A stretch of DNA of 64,000 nt from contig NZ_FMXA01000004.1 in assembly GCF_900103425.1 (NCBI RefSeq), forward strand, positions 62,001 to 126,000. Reading direction: 5' to 3'. Positions within the stretch are counted from its first letter, which is position 1. Each line of letters opens with the position of its first letter. This DNA is from Dialister histaminiformans. Lineage in GTDB: Bacteria; Bacillota; Negativicutes; Veillonellales; Dialisteraceae. Made by a program: the position numbers and the translations under genes. Under the pieces are notes generated by a model. It was given only the letters and a program-made list of their open reading frames with translations, searched no databases and was not told the origin of the DNA. Shown here piece after piece: positions 30,030-39,357 of this stretch.

Positions 30030-30983
30030 ATGAGTATTAAACCAAGAAAGGTTGGCGTACTTGGCGCAGGAAATGTAGGCTCCCATGTGGCATTGCAGAT
30101 TGCTGTGCAGGGACTGGCGGACGATATCGTATTCTTCGATACCAACAATGGTAAGGCTGAAGGGGAAGCTATGGACCTTCGGGACGCGGTAAGCTATATG
30201 CCTCATCATGTGACCTGTAAGGCCGTGGATGGGGATGAACTGGGAGACTGCGATATTCTTGTAGTGGCCATTGGTAAAACCAGACAGCCGGGGCAGACCC
30301 GCCTGGATATGCTTGCCGACTCTGTGGAAGAATGTAAGAAGCTTATTAAGGTCATTCAGCATTCCGGCTTTGACGGAATCATTATATCCATTACCAACCC
30401 ATGCGATGTTATTACCGAATACCTGGCAAGAAAACTGAACTGGCCGAAGAATCATATTATCGGTTCCGGCACAGCTCTCGATTCTGCCAGATTGCAGATG
30501 CAGCTGTCAGAACAGCTTAATGTCAACAGAAGATCGGTTACTGCCTATGTACTCGGTGAACATGGGGACAGCAGTATGGTTCCATGGAGCCATGTAACCG
30601 TAGGTGGCAAACCGATTCGTGAACTTCTGGAAGAAAATCCGGATAAGTATCATATTGACTCCTTTGAAGAAGTGGTTTATAAGGTACATCGCGGTGGTTA
30701 TTTTGAAAATGCGAACAAGGGCTGTACAGAGTTTGGTGTAAGTTCTTCCACAGCGGAACTTATCCGTGCTATCTTCCATAATGAACACAAGATTCTGCCA
30801 TGTTCTACCTGGCTGAACGGACAGTATGGTATTCATGATACCTTTGCCTCCGTTCCGGTTAAGCTGGGAGCCGATGGGGTAGAAGATGTCATTGAAATTC
30901 ACCTGACAGAAGAAGAACAGAAGGAACTGGATAATTCCATTGATATTCTTCAGCAGCATGTAAAGAAGGCACTGGCCCTCTGA
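30030..30983 (+). CDS. NAD-dependent lactate/malate dehydrogenase family enzyme
   Basis: Cytosolic 2-hydroxyacid dehydrogenase of the LDH/MDH family, 317 residues. Rossmann GAGNVGS and the Asp of FFDTN suggest NAD(H). The substrate loop reads GKTRQPGQTRLD: Arg85 aligns with Gln102 of lactate dehydrogenases, where Arg marks malate specificity. The other catalytic residues are kept (Arg in QTR, Asp in NPCD, Arg in DSARL, His in GEHGDS). Most of the chain otherwise looks LDH-like. ATG 30030 is supported by GGAG 8 nt upstream. Malate/oxaloacetate is the favoured reading, by inference; a hydroxyisocaproate-type enzyme is the alternative. Confidence 0.85.
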   Translation: MSIKPRKVGVLGAGNVGSHVALQIAVQGLADDIVFFDTNNGKAEGEAMDLRDAVSYMPHHVTCKAVDGDELGDCDILVVAIGKTRQPGQTRLDMLADSVEECKKLIKVIQHSGFDGIIISITNPCDVITEYLARKLNWPKNHIIGSGTALDSARLQMQLSEQLNVNRRSVTAYVLGEHGDSSMVPWSHVTVGGKPIRELLEENPDKYHIDSFEEVVYKVHRGGYFENANKGCTEFGVSSSTAELIRAIFHNEHKILPCSTWLNGQYGIHDTFASVPVKLGADGVEDVIEIHLTEEEQKELDNSIDILQQHVKKALAL

Positions 30984-31011
30984 TACAGAATCATGATATG
31001 GATTCTTCAAG

Positions 31012-31047
31012 AAAAAGGACATGAGGACTTGAACTCATGTCCTTTTT
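31012..31047 (+). terminator. Terminator after the dehydrogenase gene
   Basis: A perfect 14-bp stem, AAAAAGGACATGAG with CTCATGTCCTTTTT, around an 8-nt loop. Confidence 0.9.
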
Positions 31048-31113
31048 GCATCTTTGAATAAAATTTATGACTGGAGCTTTTCTATAAATTGCGCAAACAG
31101 GTAAGATTGGCTA

Positions 31114-31142
31114 TTGTTACCTTAATAAAAAACGCTTATAAT
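31114..31142 (+). promoter_or_regulatory. Sigma-70 promoter of the NCS2 permease gene
   Basis: TTGTTA (31114-31119), a 17-bp spacer and TATAAT (31137-31142). The leader of about 100 nt contains small hairpins such as TTCG/CGAA but no recognisable purine riboswitch core. Confidence 0.75.
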
Positions 31143-31250
31143 ATGACTGATTCACTTTTTTCTGAGTTCCGTTCGTGAGGCGAATGAATTACGCTATTAT
31201 CAGGATTATATATGCTTGCCCACGAAGCGGACTTTAGTTAAGGAGGACCT

Positions 31251-32642
31251 ATGAACAACTCTTCTTTTCTTGACCGGGTATTTCACCTGGCAGAGAATGG
31301 TACTACCGTTAAAACTGAAATTTTAGCGGGTATTACCACATTTATGACCATGGCATATATTCTGGCGGTCAATCCGATTGTCATGGGATCTATCGGTATG
31401 GATAAGGGGGCCGTTCTTACCGCCACCTGTATTGCATCGTTTATCGGTACATTACTGATAGCCGGACTGGCTAATTATCCATTCGCGCTGGCTCCGGGGA
31501 TTGGACTTAATGCCTTTTTCGCATATACCGTGGTTATGTCTATGGGATATACCTGGGAAATGGCGCTTTCTGCCGTGTTTATTGAAGGGATTATCTTTAT
31601 TGCCTTAACGCTCACAAACATCCGTGAAGCCCTGTTTAATGCGATTCCGATGAACCTGAAGAAGGCGGTATCTGCCGGTATTGGTCTTTTTATCTGCTTT
31701 ATCGGTCTGGGCAGCGCTCACCTGGTTGTAGCCAGCAAAGCGACAAAGATTGCCCTGTTTTCTTTCAAGCAGGCAGCGGAATCCGGTACATTTTATACCA
31801 CAGGGACTCCGGTAGTCATTGCCGTTCTGGGGATATTCCTTACTGCGTTCTTTATGATTAAGAATATCCGCGGCAATATTCTCTGGGGAATTCTGTCTAC
31901 ATGGATTCTCGGTATGATTGCGGAAGCTACCGGATTCTATATCCCGGATCCGTCTGTGGGAGCATTTTCTACTTTCCCGCAGTTCCATGGCCTCGCTTCT
32001 TTTCTGCCACAGAGCATCGCACCTGTGTTTATGAAAATCGATTTTTCAAAAATTGGATCTCTTGACTTTTTCGCAGTATTGTTTGCATTCCTCTTTGTAG
32101 ATATTTTTGATACCCTGGGAACCCTGGTAGGCGTATCCCAGAAGGCTGGCATGCTGGATAAGGAAGGCAAGCTGCCACGTATCAAACCAGCCCTTCTTTC
32201 TGATGCTATTGCCACATCCATTGGTGCCGTTCTTGGGGTAAGTACTACAACTACCTACGTAGAAAGCGCGGCTGGTGTCGGTGAAGGCGGACGTACAGGC
32301 CTTACTGCCATAACGGTGGCAGTGCTGTTCTTGATTTCCCTGTTCTTCTCTCCGATTTTCCTTGCGATTCCTGCGTTTGCTACAGCACCTGCATTGATTA
32401 TTGTAGGTTTCCTGATGTTTACTTCTGTAGCTACTACAGAATTTGGTGATCTGACAGAAGCTATTCCGGCATATATTACCATTATTGCCATGCCATTCTT
32501 CTACAGCATTTCTGAAGGTATCTCCATGGGTATTATTTCCTATGTAGTACTGAATCTTATGGCAGGGCACCGTGAAAAAATCAGTCCGCTGATGGCGGTT
32601 CTGGCGGTGGTATTTGTCGTTAAATACTTCTTTATAGGCTGA
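31251..32642 (+). CDS. NCS2-family purine permease (PbuG/AzgA type)
   Basis: Inner-membrane nucleobase:cation symporter, 463 residues with about 13 hydrophobic spans. It starts in the AzgA/PbuG style (ENGTTVKTEILAGITTFMTM, AYILAVNP, LAPGIGLNAFFAYTVV). The substrate-site region FLFVDIFDTLGTLVGVSQKAG and the TTTYVESAAGVGEGGRTGLT block are typical of hypoxanthine/guanine/adenine permeases. AAGGAGG precedes ATG. It is monocistronic, with its own promoter and terminator. The exact base transported is inferred from subfamily only. Confidence 0.88.
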   Translation: MNNSSFLDRVFHLAENGTTVKTEILAGITTFMTMAYILAVNPIVMGSIGMDKGAVLTATCIASFIGTLLIAGLANYPFALAPGIGLNAFFAYTVVMSMGYTWEMALSAVFIEGIIFIALTLTNIREALFNAIPMNLKKAVSAGIGLFICFIGLGSAHLVVASKATKIALFSFKQAAESGTFYTTGTPVVIAVLGIFLTAFFMIKNIRGNILWGILSTWILGMIAEATGFYIPDPSVGAFSTFPQFHGLASFLPQSIAPVFMKIDFSKIGSLDFFAVLFAFLFVDIFDTLGTLVGVSQKAGMLDKEGKLPRIKPALLSDAIATSIGAVLGVSTTTTYVESAAGVGEGGRTGLTAITVAVLFLISLFFSPIFLAIPAFATAPALIIVGFLMFTSVATTEFGDLTEAIPAYITIIAMPFFYSISEGISMGIISYVVLNLMAGHREKISPLMAVLAVVFVVKYFFIG

Positions 32643-32654
32643 TTTAAGGAAACT

Positions 32655-32690
32655 AAAAGCTCTCCGGATGGATTTCCGGAGAGCTTTTTT
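32655..32690. terminator. Bidirectional terminator between the permease and AEC genes
   Basis: A perfect 14-bp stem, AAAAGCTCTCCGGA with TCCGGAGAGCTTTT, flanked by A and T runs. It serves the permease (+) and the AEC operon (-). Confidence 0.9.
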
Positions 32691-32744
32691 ATGCCTCTTT
32701 ATTCAGCACGGTATGATGATTTATATGGAATAGGGGGAATAGGT

Positions 32745-33722
32745 CTAGCCTACAGGGAAAAGGATCTGGGAGAGATAAATCGTCAGGGTCATCGTGATAA
32801 CGGAAGCTACTGTACTCATGACTACGATTTCTGTAGCGAAATCCACATAATTCTGGAATTCAATTGCGTAAAGGACGGAATTGGCAGGGGAAGGAACACA
32901 GGCCATAATCATGATAACCTGACAGACAATGGGAGAGAACCCCGGGCCCCAGGTATTCCATAAAGTGAGAAGGCAGAATACAATCAATGGTCCGCCGAAA
33001 AGCCTCCAGGCGGCAGCAACCCACGCATCCACATCGGCAGCGTGAAAACGGCTGTGATGCATTTGCATTCCCAGCGCCATCATAACGATGGCTACCAGTG
33101 CCTGGGCACTGTATTGGAACATAGGCCATATGAACCAGTGAGTCATATCGATGTCAAGGAATTTAATGGTAAATACGGAAACCAGCACATAGACAACCGG
33201 CATATGGAAGATGACATACAGCGCATCCCGGGGAGTCAGTTTTCCCTTTCCGGCCTGATAAAGGCCCAGCGTGTTAAGGAATATGTTCATCTGAATCAGC
33301 AGCATGGTTGCCGCGCTGATTGCGGGGATAAGATAAGGGGTTTCCCCATTAAGCAAATAAGGGGGATTGGAAAACACAAGGGCGACCAGCGCGATACCGA
33401 TATTGCCTGTGTTGGAAAACATGGTGGCGTTTTTAAAAGCTTCCGTCTTACCGGGAGTAAAATGCCGCAGCTTCCCATAAAGGGTACCGCCCAGGGCAAG
33501 AAAGAACATTTCCACGCAGCCGACAATAAATACCGTAATCATGGTCATGTCAATTTTTGCGGAATAAACGCTGTAGAAGATAAGGCTGGGGAGAACAACG
33601 AAGAATGTAAGCTTATTCAATGCCTTTACATCCAGGTTGAATTTCTTATCCAGCATATAGCCTATGGTGACAAAAACAAGCAGTGGCAGTATGTTATTGG
33701 AAATAATCTGTAAAAAAGCCAT
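32745..33722 (-). CDS. AEC-family (auxin efflux carrier type) transporter
   Basis: Ten-helix inner-membrane carrier of the AEC family, 325 residues; members transport malonate, malate or other small organic anions. N-terminal NNILPLLVFVTIGYMLDKKF and MFSNTGNIGIALVALVFSNP (the conserved Asn/Gly/Pro region of helix 4) are visible. AAGGAAGGTGG precedes ATG. It is downstream of and probably co-transcribed with the second AEC gene, 13 nt away. The substrate cannot be assigned. Confidence 0.85.
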   Translation of the reverse strand: MAFLQIISNNILPLLVFVTIGYMLDKKFNLDVKALNKLTFFVVLPSLIFYSVYSAKIDMTMITVFIVGCVEMFFLALGGTLYGKLRHFTPGKTEAFKNATMFSNTGNIGIALVALVFSNPPYLLNGETPYLIPAISAATMLLIQMNIFLNTLGLYQAGKGKLTPRDALYVIFHMPVVYVLVSVFTIKFLDIDMTHWFIWPMFQYSAQALVAIVMMALGMQMHHSRFHAADVDAWVAAAWRLFGGPLIVFCLLTLWNTWGPGFSPIVCQVIMIMACVPSPANSVLYAIEFQNYVDFATEIVVMSTVASVITMTLTIYLSQILFPVG

Positions 33723-33735
33723 AAATCCACCTTCC

Positions 33736-34686
33736 TTATATTACCGGGAAAAGCACTCGAGCCAGGACGGCCGCCAGCGGGCACCCCAGGAGATAGATAA
33801 TAAGCGATGGCTGTATGAAAGCCGCTGTGGGATTGATTCCTGTACTGGTGCCGTGATCGGTGAGCGCGATGATGGCAGGGATGGAAGCCGCGATAAATAA
33901 TACCTGAGACTCTGCTGGTGAGAAAATTCCTGAAAAATGAATAACCGCATAGGAAATGCCAAGCATCAGTACGAAACGTACCAGCATAAGCAGGGCGGGA
34001 GCCCATTTGAATTCCGGACTATAGGATTTATGGAGCCAGATGCCGGTCATGATGCAGGTGAGAATAACGAAAACTCCATCATAATGCAGCAGAACCGGCC
34101 AGAGAAAGCTGTGTTCCAGTGGAATGTTAAAGGACCGTAAAATAACGGCAGCCACCGCGGTATACAGAGAAGGAACAGAGAAAAAGGCGCGTATCATTTC
34201 GGTAAGGGAATGGGTACGTCTCCCAGCCAGCAGGACACTGTGGATGATCATGGATGTGAGAAGAAGGAGGGACGACACAGAGACGAAGGGGATAATAAAG
34301 GTTTTAGGGGTTCCCATACCGGTAAAATACGGTACATGGGAAAACACCAGAATAAGGAAAACGACCCCGGTAAGCTCTGTATCGGAAAGCATAAATGGGG
34401 AAATAAAATCCCGGATGGTTCCCTCTTCCGGGAGAATTTTCTGGAGCAGCCATCCCAGCAGGCCGGACAGGCAGAGAATTCCGGCAAATGCCGCGGGAAT
34501 AAGCGTGACATGAGATGGAATATAACGATACAGGGACAGAAAGATAAATAAGGGCATGACAGCGTATCGGGTCACTATATCATATGTGCGTACGTCCAGG
34601 CTGAAATGCTTGTCCAGCAGATAGCCAATGAGGAACATTATAGCCATGGGAAGTGAAGCGTAAATAAAAACAGACAGACAGGCCAC
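33736..34686 (-). CDS. AEC-family transporter, divergent paralogue
   Basis: About 316 residues with ten hydrophobic spans; PMAIMFLIGYLLDKHFSLDV at the N-terminus mirrors the neighbouring AEC protein. The central helix-4 motif is weaker (LSDTELTGVVFLILVFSHVP in place of the NTGNIG type), so this copy has diverged. The start is GTG 34686 with AAAGGAGG 6 nt upstream; the upstream TTG overlaps that site. It is first gene of a two-gene AEC unit. A heteromeric pair or a substrate-divergent pair are both possible. Confidence 0.78.
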   Translation of the reverse strand: MACLSVFIYASLPMAIMFLIGYLLDKHFSLDVRTYDIVTRYAVMPLFIFLSLYRYIPSHVTLIPAAFAGILCLSGLLGWLLQKILPEEGTIRDFISPFMLSDTELTGVVFLILVFSHVPYFTGMGTPKTFIIPFVSVSSLLLLTSMIIHSVLLAGRRTHSLTEMIRAFFSVPSLYTAVAAVILRSFNIPLEHSFLWPVLLHYDGVFVILTCIMTGIWLHKSYSPEFKWAPALLMLVRFVLMLGISYAVIHFSGIFSPAESQVLFIAASIPAIIALTDHGTSTGINPTAAFIQPSLIIYLLGCPLAAVLARVLFPVI

Positions 34687-34800
34687 AGAATGCCTCCTTT
34701 TCAAAAAGGGAATATAAAATATTAAATATGCTTACCAGTATAGTACAGAAACCGGCTTTGGTAAATACAGAGTACGAAAGAATACCAAGCGGTACCGGAC

Positions 34801-34845
34801 AAAATAAAAGGCTGACATATTCCACCAGGGGAATGTCAGCCTTTT
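34801..34845 (-). terminator. Terminator of the MoxR-DUF58-transglutaminase operon
   Basis: AAAAGGCTGACAT (34806-34818) pairs with ATGTCAGCCTTTT (34833-34845). On the minus strand the stem is followed by TTTTATTTT. Confidence 0.8.
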
Positions 34846-34860
34846 GGCATGGTTATGAGG

Positions 34861-37182
34861 TTACAGCTTTTTCAGGTAAAACAGCCATTGTTCCTTTCTG
34901 CGAAGAGGAGACAGGCAATGGGAGCGCATGGATGAAAGGATATCCACCACATGGCGCATGTCCTCAGGTGAAATCTTCTGGCCGCTGTACCGGAGCTTCA
35001 GAAGGAGAGGCGTCAGTTCAGTGATAGAAGCGAATCGTTTATCCCTGGCCACCTGGGAAGTCCATTCCTCGTACGTAGTGGTTACGCCAGGCAGTCCGGC
35101 CCACAGGAAAAGCCTGTGTAGATAGGAAACCAGCTGGCGGAGGGATTCCTGGGACGGGTTCCTTAACGCTTCTGCAAAGAGGTTACCGGCAAATTCCCGG
35201 CGCTGGCGGATGATAAAGAACAACGCACCAGCGGCCAGTGTAAGTAAGGCCACAATCATAAGGAGAGGCATAAGGAAGGAGGACAGAACAGAAGGGGATG
35301 GCAGCGGATGAATCGGCTCTTCCGGAGCCGCGTTCTGAGGTTGCTGCTGCTCATTCTGCTGACCTGACTGATTGTCCGGTGACTGTTTGTCAGGCTGATC
35401 CGGTGACTGCTTTTCATCGGCTGGCGCCGGGAATGGGTCGGCAGCTCCATCATATCCCGGAGTCAGTTCAGCTGGACGCCAGCCTATATTATCCACATAT
35501 ACTTCAGCCCACGCGTGGGCATGGTGGTCATTGATATCCAGGGTATGGAAACCATTGGCAATGTCTGCGTTGTTTACTTCATCCGTAGATACCGTAAGTC
35601 CGGTCACATACCGTGCCGGGACTCCACCGGCGCGGAGAAGCATGACACCGGCAGAGGCAAAGGCTGTGCAGTAGCCTTCCTTCTTGTTAAACAGGAAATC
35701 AGAAATAAAGTCTTCCCCTGCGGCAGTGCGGCCCGGATGGGTCGTATAGCGGTAATTATTCTGCAGGAACTGACTTACTGTATGGTACCATGCTCTCTTT
35801 TCCTCATAGGTTCTGGCGTGGGGAACAGGAAGGAGCGTACGGATACGGCTTCGCAGCGCCTCCGGAATATCCAGATAATGAGAATATACAAAACGCCGGT
35901 AGGCGGATTCTCCGTTTTCGTAAGTGAGCAGGTAGGGATCGGAGGAATGATTGGTCCGGAGGAAAGTAATCATAGCTCCGGAAGGCATATCCATGATATA
36001 GGAATTATATGCTTTAGGTCCGGTTCCCTGCGGAGCCCAGTCAAAGACAAATCCATTGAAGGATATATCCAGGTCATAAGGAATGAAATAATATGGCGTC
36101 TGGATATAGACGGAGGTTACACGGAATACACGACGGAAATTTTTAAAATCCACAGCTCTGGGATCATAGGCATACAGAGCGGAGGAAAGGTCCTCACTAT
36201 GGCCCATGACTTCCATAAGCCACGCGCCCTGATCGTACCATTCGCCCTGATTATGGGTGAAGAGTGGTTCAATCTCTTTATAGTCTGATGCTGGCAGAGT
36301 GCTCCACTGGTTGTCTTTGTACTTACCGGCAGTAAAACTGCGGATGTACAGACGGGAGGAGATGTCTTCTGATGCAATCTGGGCGATAACCTGTCCGGTA
36401 TAATGGACACTGTCTGTTTCCCCCAGTTTGTTTTTTCCGTTAACTCCGCTGGTTACACTGGAAAAGGCAGTACCGGCGTGGAAGATGGGGTCATAAGGAT
36501 CCGTAAGAGTGATAATTTCCTGTGCTGCCGCCGACAGAATATCCGGTTCTGTATAGGATGAGGGAACAAGAATCGACAGAAGGCATCCGGCTAAGAGAGT
36601 GGAAGTAAAGACCGCTCCCTGCTGTGCTGGCGAATCTTTACCAGGAAGGGAAAAAATCCGGCTGAGCCAGTATGCCGCGGCAATTGACAGCGCCAGTCCT
36701 GCCGGCGCTGAGCCGAAATAAAACCCCATAAGGCAGAGCGGGATGGACAGCAGAACACTGAAAATCCTGAAAAATCCTGAGAGAGAAGCCCCGGAAAAAA
36801 CAGAAGACGTCATAAGCAGGCACCAGATAAGGGCAGGCAGCGAAGAAGTGATTTCCCTGGGGGACTGCGTCACTGCCAGATCCAGTGCATAGGGTTTTTC
36901 CAGTGCAGGGGCCATACTGTTCCAGAGAGAAACCAGACTCTGGAACCCGGTATGATGCAGAAAGGCGGCCAGCACAATCAGGAGTCCAGGGAGCAGCAGG
37001 GAAAAATAAGTATTCTTTTCCCTGTACAGCTCACAGAGGATAAGTGTGAATATACCGGCAACGAGGCCATAGGCCCAGCTCATTAATGGAAACGCGCTGG
37101 AAAAGAAGGCGGTTACCGTGCCGAAGGCTCCGACCGTACAGATTACGTATTCCCGCATAAGAAGTGACAGATACTTATGCAT
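34861..37182 (-). CDS. TgpA-like membrane transglutaminase-domain protein
   Basis: 773 residues. The N-terminal part has about six membrane helices (DUF3488-like). A large extracytoplasmic region follows with a transglutaminase-like cysteine-protease fold: Cys of EGYCTAFASAG near residue 505 and His of HAHAWAEVYVD near 556. The third position lies in GWRPAELTPG, with Glu where Asp is common. Next come a Gln/Pro-rich linker, one membrane helix and a DUF4129-like C-terminus with TYEEWTSQVAR. ATG 37182 has GGGAGGTGAT upstream. It ends a MoxR-DUF58-TGase operon; its envelope substrate is unknown. Confidence 0.85.
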   Translation of the reverse strand: MHKYLSLLMREYVICTVGAFGTVTAFFSSAFPLMSWAYGLVAGIFTLILCELYREKNTYFSLLLPGLLIVLAAFLHHTGFQSLVSLWNSMAPALEKPYALDLAVTQSPREITSSLPALIWCLLMTSSVFSGASLSGFFRIFSVLLSIPLCLMGFYFGSAPAGLALSIAAAYWLSRIFSLPGKDSPAQQGAVFTSTLLAGCLLSILVPSSYTEPDILSAAAQEIITLTDPYDPIFHAGTAFSSVTSGVNGKNKLGETDSVHYTGQVIAQIASEDISSRLYIRSFTAGKYKDNQWSTLPASDYKEIEPLFTHNQGEWYDQGAWLMEVMGHSEDLSSALYAYDPRAVDFKNFRRVFRVTSVYIQTPYYFIPYDLDISFNGFVFDWAPQGTGPKAYNSYIMDMPSGAMITFLRTNHSSDPYLLTYENGESAYRRFVYSHYLDIPEALRSRIRTLLPVPHARTYEEKRAWYHTVSQFLQNNYRYTTHPGRTAAGEDFISDFLFNKKEGYCTAFASAGVMLLRAGGVPARYVTGLTVSTDEVNNADIANGFHTLDINDHHAHAWAEVYVDNIGWRPAELTPGYDGAADPFPAPADEKQSPDQPDKQSPDNQSGQQNEQQQPQNAAPEEPIHPLPSPSVLSSFLMPLLMIVALLTLAAGALFFIIRQRREFAGNLFAEALRNPSQESLRQLVSYLHRLFLWAGLPGVTTTYEEWTSQVARDKRFASITELTPLLLKLRYSGQKISPEDMRHVVDILSSMRSHCLSPLRRKEQWLFYLKKL

Positions 37183-38194
37183 GAATATCACCTCCCAGCT
37201 TGGTCATAATGTCGTTCCTTCCGGCCATATCCGCATTGTCACAGGGGGAAGCGGACCAGATTACCGGATGGAGTGCCGGTGGTATGAAGACATGACTTTC
37301 CCCAGTGAGATAAAGCAGAGGCGACTGGGCAGGGATAAGCTTTTCTGCCTGTTCCAGCACATTTCCCGACAGGCCGCTGCCTATGCATTCTTCCAGAGCG
37401 GTGTAAAATTCATCGACGGAAGTGATGATTTCCTTCCGTGGCCCTGTGGAAGAAAGGAAAAGCAGAGTAAATGTTTTCCCATTATGAAGCAGGGCGAGAC
37501 CTGCGGAAAGCAGGGTATCGCCGATGGTATCCCGCTGGTCAGGAGACTGCGGGATGGAGCAGGCTATCAGCAGATCGGTACCATTGGCCGGTTCAGAATC
37601 ACGGACATATACGTCATCGGTTCTGGCGGTCATTTTCCAGTTGATAAGCCGTGGATTGTCGCCTGGCTTGTACTGCACCGCACCATAATAATATTTTTCA
37701 TCAGGAGTCATAATATGGGATAACACCTGAAGAATCTGGCTTTCCGTACCGATACGCGCCGGGAAGACAAAACCATTCAGAGCGGTTAATGGCATATGGA
37801 ACCGACAGAGATGAAAAGGATCCATATACCAGGCTTCTCCCTTATGTATGGAGAAAAGGCCGCAGTGAGGAATGGTGAGAGGTATGGTGCAGGCAGCGGG
37901 CAATGAGGAAGGAGATGTGGTAAATTCCAGTTCCTCCGTAGATATGAAAAAGGAAGGGATGTACCATGAAGGGCCGGAAATCAGCAGCTGGCACTGCGAA
38001 GGAGTGGCCCTGGTGATTCCCCTGGGAATCTGCCAGGAGCAGCGTATCCTTTTATGGGCCTTCCAGGCCAGGACTATTCCCGGCAGCGGCGCCAGGATGC
38101 AGGCAAGCCCCAGAGAAAATGCCTGTGGCATATCATACATTATTAAGAGAAACAGCCCGGCCAGGCAGAGTATACAATAAGAAGTACGGCGCAT
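37175..38194 (-). CDS. DUF58 protein (von Willebrand-like) of the MoxR cluster
   Basis: 339 residues. Two N-terminal membrane helices are followed by a domain with the DUF58 signature QYKPGDNPRLINWKMTARTD and VRDSEPANGTDLLIACS, a vWA-like region. It partners with MoxR ATPases in many bacteria, probably in assembly or maturation of envelope complexes. It starts directly after the moxR stop (TAAATG) and its 3' end overlaps the transglutaminase start by a few bases. Confidence 0.85.
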   Translation of the reverse strand: MRRTSYCILCLAGLFLLIMYDMPQAFSLGLACILAPLPGIVLAWKAHKRIRCSWQIPRGITRATPSQCQLLISGPSWYIPSFFISTEELEFTTSPSSLPAACTIPLTIPHCGLFSIHKGEAWYMDPFHLCRFHMPLTALNGFVFPARIGTESQILQVLSHIMTPDEKYYYGAVQYKPGDNPRLINWKMTARTDDVYVRDSEPANGTDLLIACSIPQSPDQRDTIGDTLLSAGLALLHNGKTFTLLFLSSTGPRKEIITSVDEFYTALEECIGSGLSGNVLEQAEKLIPAQSPLLYLTGESHVFIPPALHPVIWSASPCDNADMAGRNDIMTKLGGDIHA

Positions 38195-39136
38195 TTATGC
38201 CTCCGTCAGTCTGGGGAGCGGGAGCGTGCGCAGAATGGATTGCAATACCGTGAAAGCGGTTTCTCCCTCTCTCCGGGCTTTTCCTGAGAGAAGAATACGA
38301 TGAGGCAGTGTATCCGCCGCTACCTGAAGAATGTCATCCGGAACCGCATAGTCCCGCCCCGCGAGGAAGGCATGGGCTTTGGTCATGGAGGCCAGCGCCA
38401 TGGTGCCGCGCGGACTGATGCCAAGGGTGATGGACTCTGAGGTTCTGGTAGCGTTGGCGATGGACACCATGTATGCGTACAGAGAATCATCCACATGGAC
38501 AGAGGCCGCTTCCTGGCGGATGGTCAGCAACTGAGAAGCGGTGATTACCGGAGTCAGGTCGGATGGTTTAGTGAGATGGGTTCCCTTGAGAATCTGCAGT
38601 TCATCTTCCTTACGCGGATAGCCTACGGTAAGGCGGACCATAAAACGGTCGGTCTGGGATTCTGGGAGCTCCTGCGTGCCAGAAGATCCTACCGGATTCT
38701 GTGTAGCCATTACAATGAACGGCTGCGGGACGTTGTGCGTGTTTCCATCAATGGAAATACGTCCTTCCTGCATGACTTCCAGCAGCGCGGACTGCGTTTT
38801 AGGGGACGCGCGGTTGATTTCATCGGCCAGCAGGAAATTGGTCATGGCTGCGCCGGGAACATAACGGAAAGATCCGGTGTTTTTATCATACATGGAAAAA
38901 CCGGTAATATCTGACGGCAGCACATCCGGTGTGAACTGAAGCCGGTTGTAGGACAGCCCCAGAACATGGGAGAACGCCATGGCGATAGTGGTTTTTCCTA
39001 CGCCGGGGATATCGTCAATAAGGATATGGCCGCCGGCGATAATGGCGGTTAAAATCTTTTTCAGTACATCTTCCTTGCCTAATACGGCTTTGCCGGTTTC
39101 TTCAAGGATGGCAGAAATAACAGAGTGATTGTCCAT
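38195..39136 (-). CDS. MoxR-family AAA+ ATPase
   Basis: 313 residues. Walker A DDIPGVGKTTIAMAF, Walker B LLADEINRASPKTQSALLEV and the sensor region MATQNPVG mark the MoxR/RavA class of AAA+ chaperones. AGAGG lies 8 nt before ATG. It is first gene of the three-gene operon. Cytosolic ATPase coupled to the DUF58 membrane protein is the inferred arrangement. Confidence 0.92.
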   Translation of the reverse strand: MDNHSVISAILEETGKAVLGKEDVLKKILTAIIAGGHILIDDIPGVGKTTIAMAFSHVLGLSYNRLQFTPDVLPSDITGFSMYDKNTGSFRYVPGAAMTNFLLADEINRASPKTQSALLEVMQEGRISIDGNTHNVPQPFIVMATQNPVGSSGTQELPESQTDRFMVRLTVGYPRKEDELQILKGTHLTKPSDLTPVITASQLLTIRQEAASVHVDDSLYAYMVSIANATRTSESITLGISPRGTMALASMTKAHAFLAGRDYAVPDDILQVAADTLPHRILLSGKARREGETAFTVLQSILRTLPLPRLTEA

Positions 39137-39263
39137 AGAAAATGCCTCTTATAAGTAGTAAAAATATACGGATACTGACTCATACATATTCAGCAGTCCG
39201 GTATAGGTGAGCAGTACAGAACGATATCATGAACGTCTGTTTATGGCATCGTTTAATCTACAC

Positions 39264-39269
39264 ATTATA
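39264..39269 (-). promoter_or_regulatory. Possible -10 of the moxR operon
   Basis: TATAAT on the minus strand, about 130 bp upstream of moxR, with no clear -35. Tentative. Confidence 0.3.
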
Positions 39270-39314
39270 CAACGTATGAGGAAGTAACGGTATCCGGAGG
39301 CGTTAAATTTCACA

Positions 39315-39343
39315 TTGACAGTTTATTTTATATCCTATAAAAT
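39315..39343 (+). promoter_or_regulatory. Promoter of tRNA-Ser
   Basis: TTGACA (39315-39320), a 17-bp spacer and TAAAAT (39338-39343), ending 14 bp before the tRNA. Confidence 0.8.
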
Positions 39344-39357
39344 AAATAAAGTCTCAT

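Noticed and set aside
31149-31250. Purine riboswitch before the NCS2 permease
   Set aside because: Conserved aptamer loops could not be found by eye, so no riboswitch is called.
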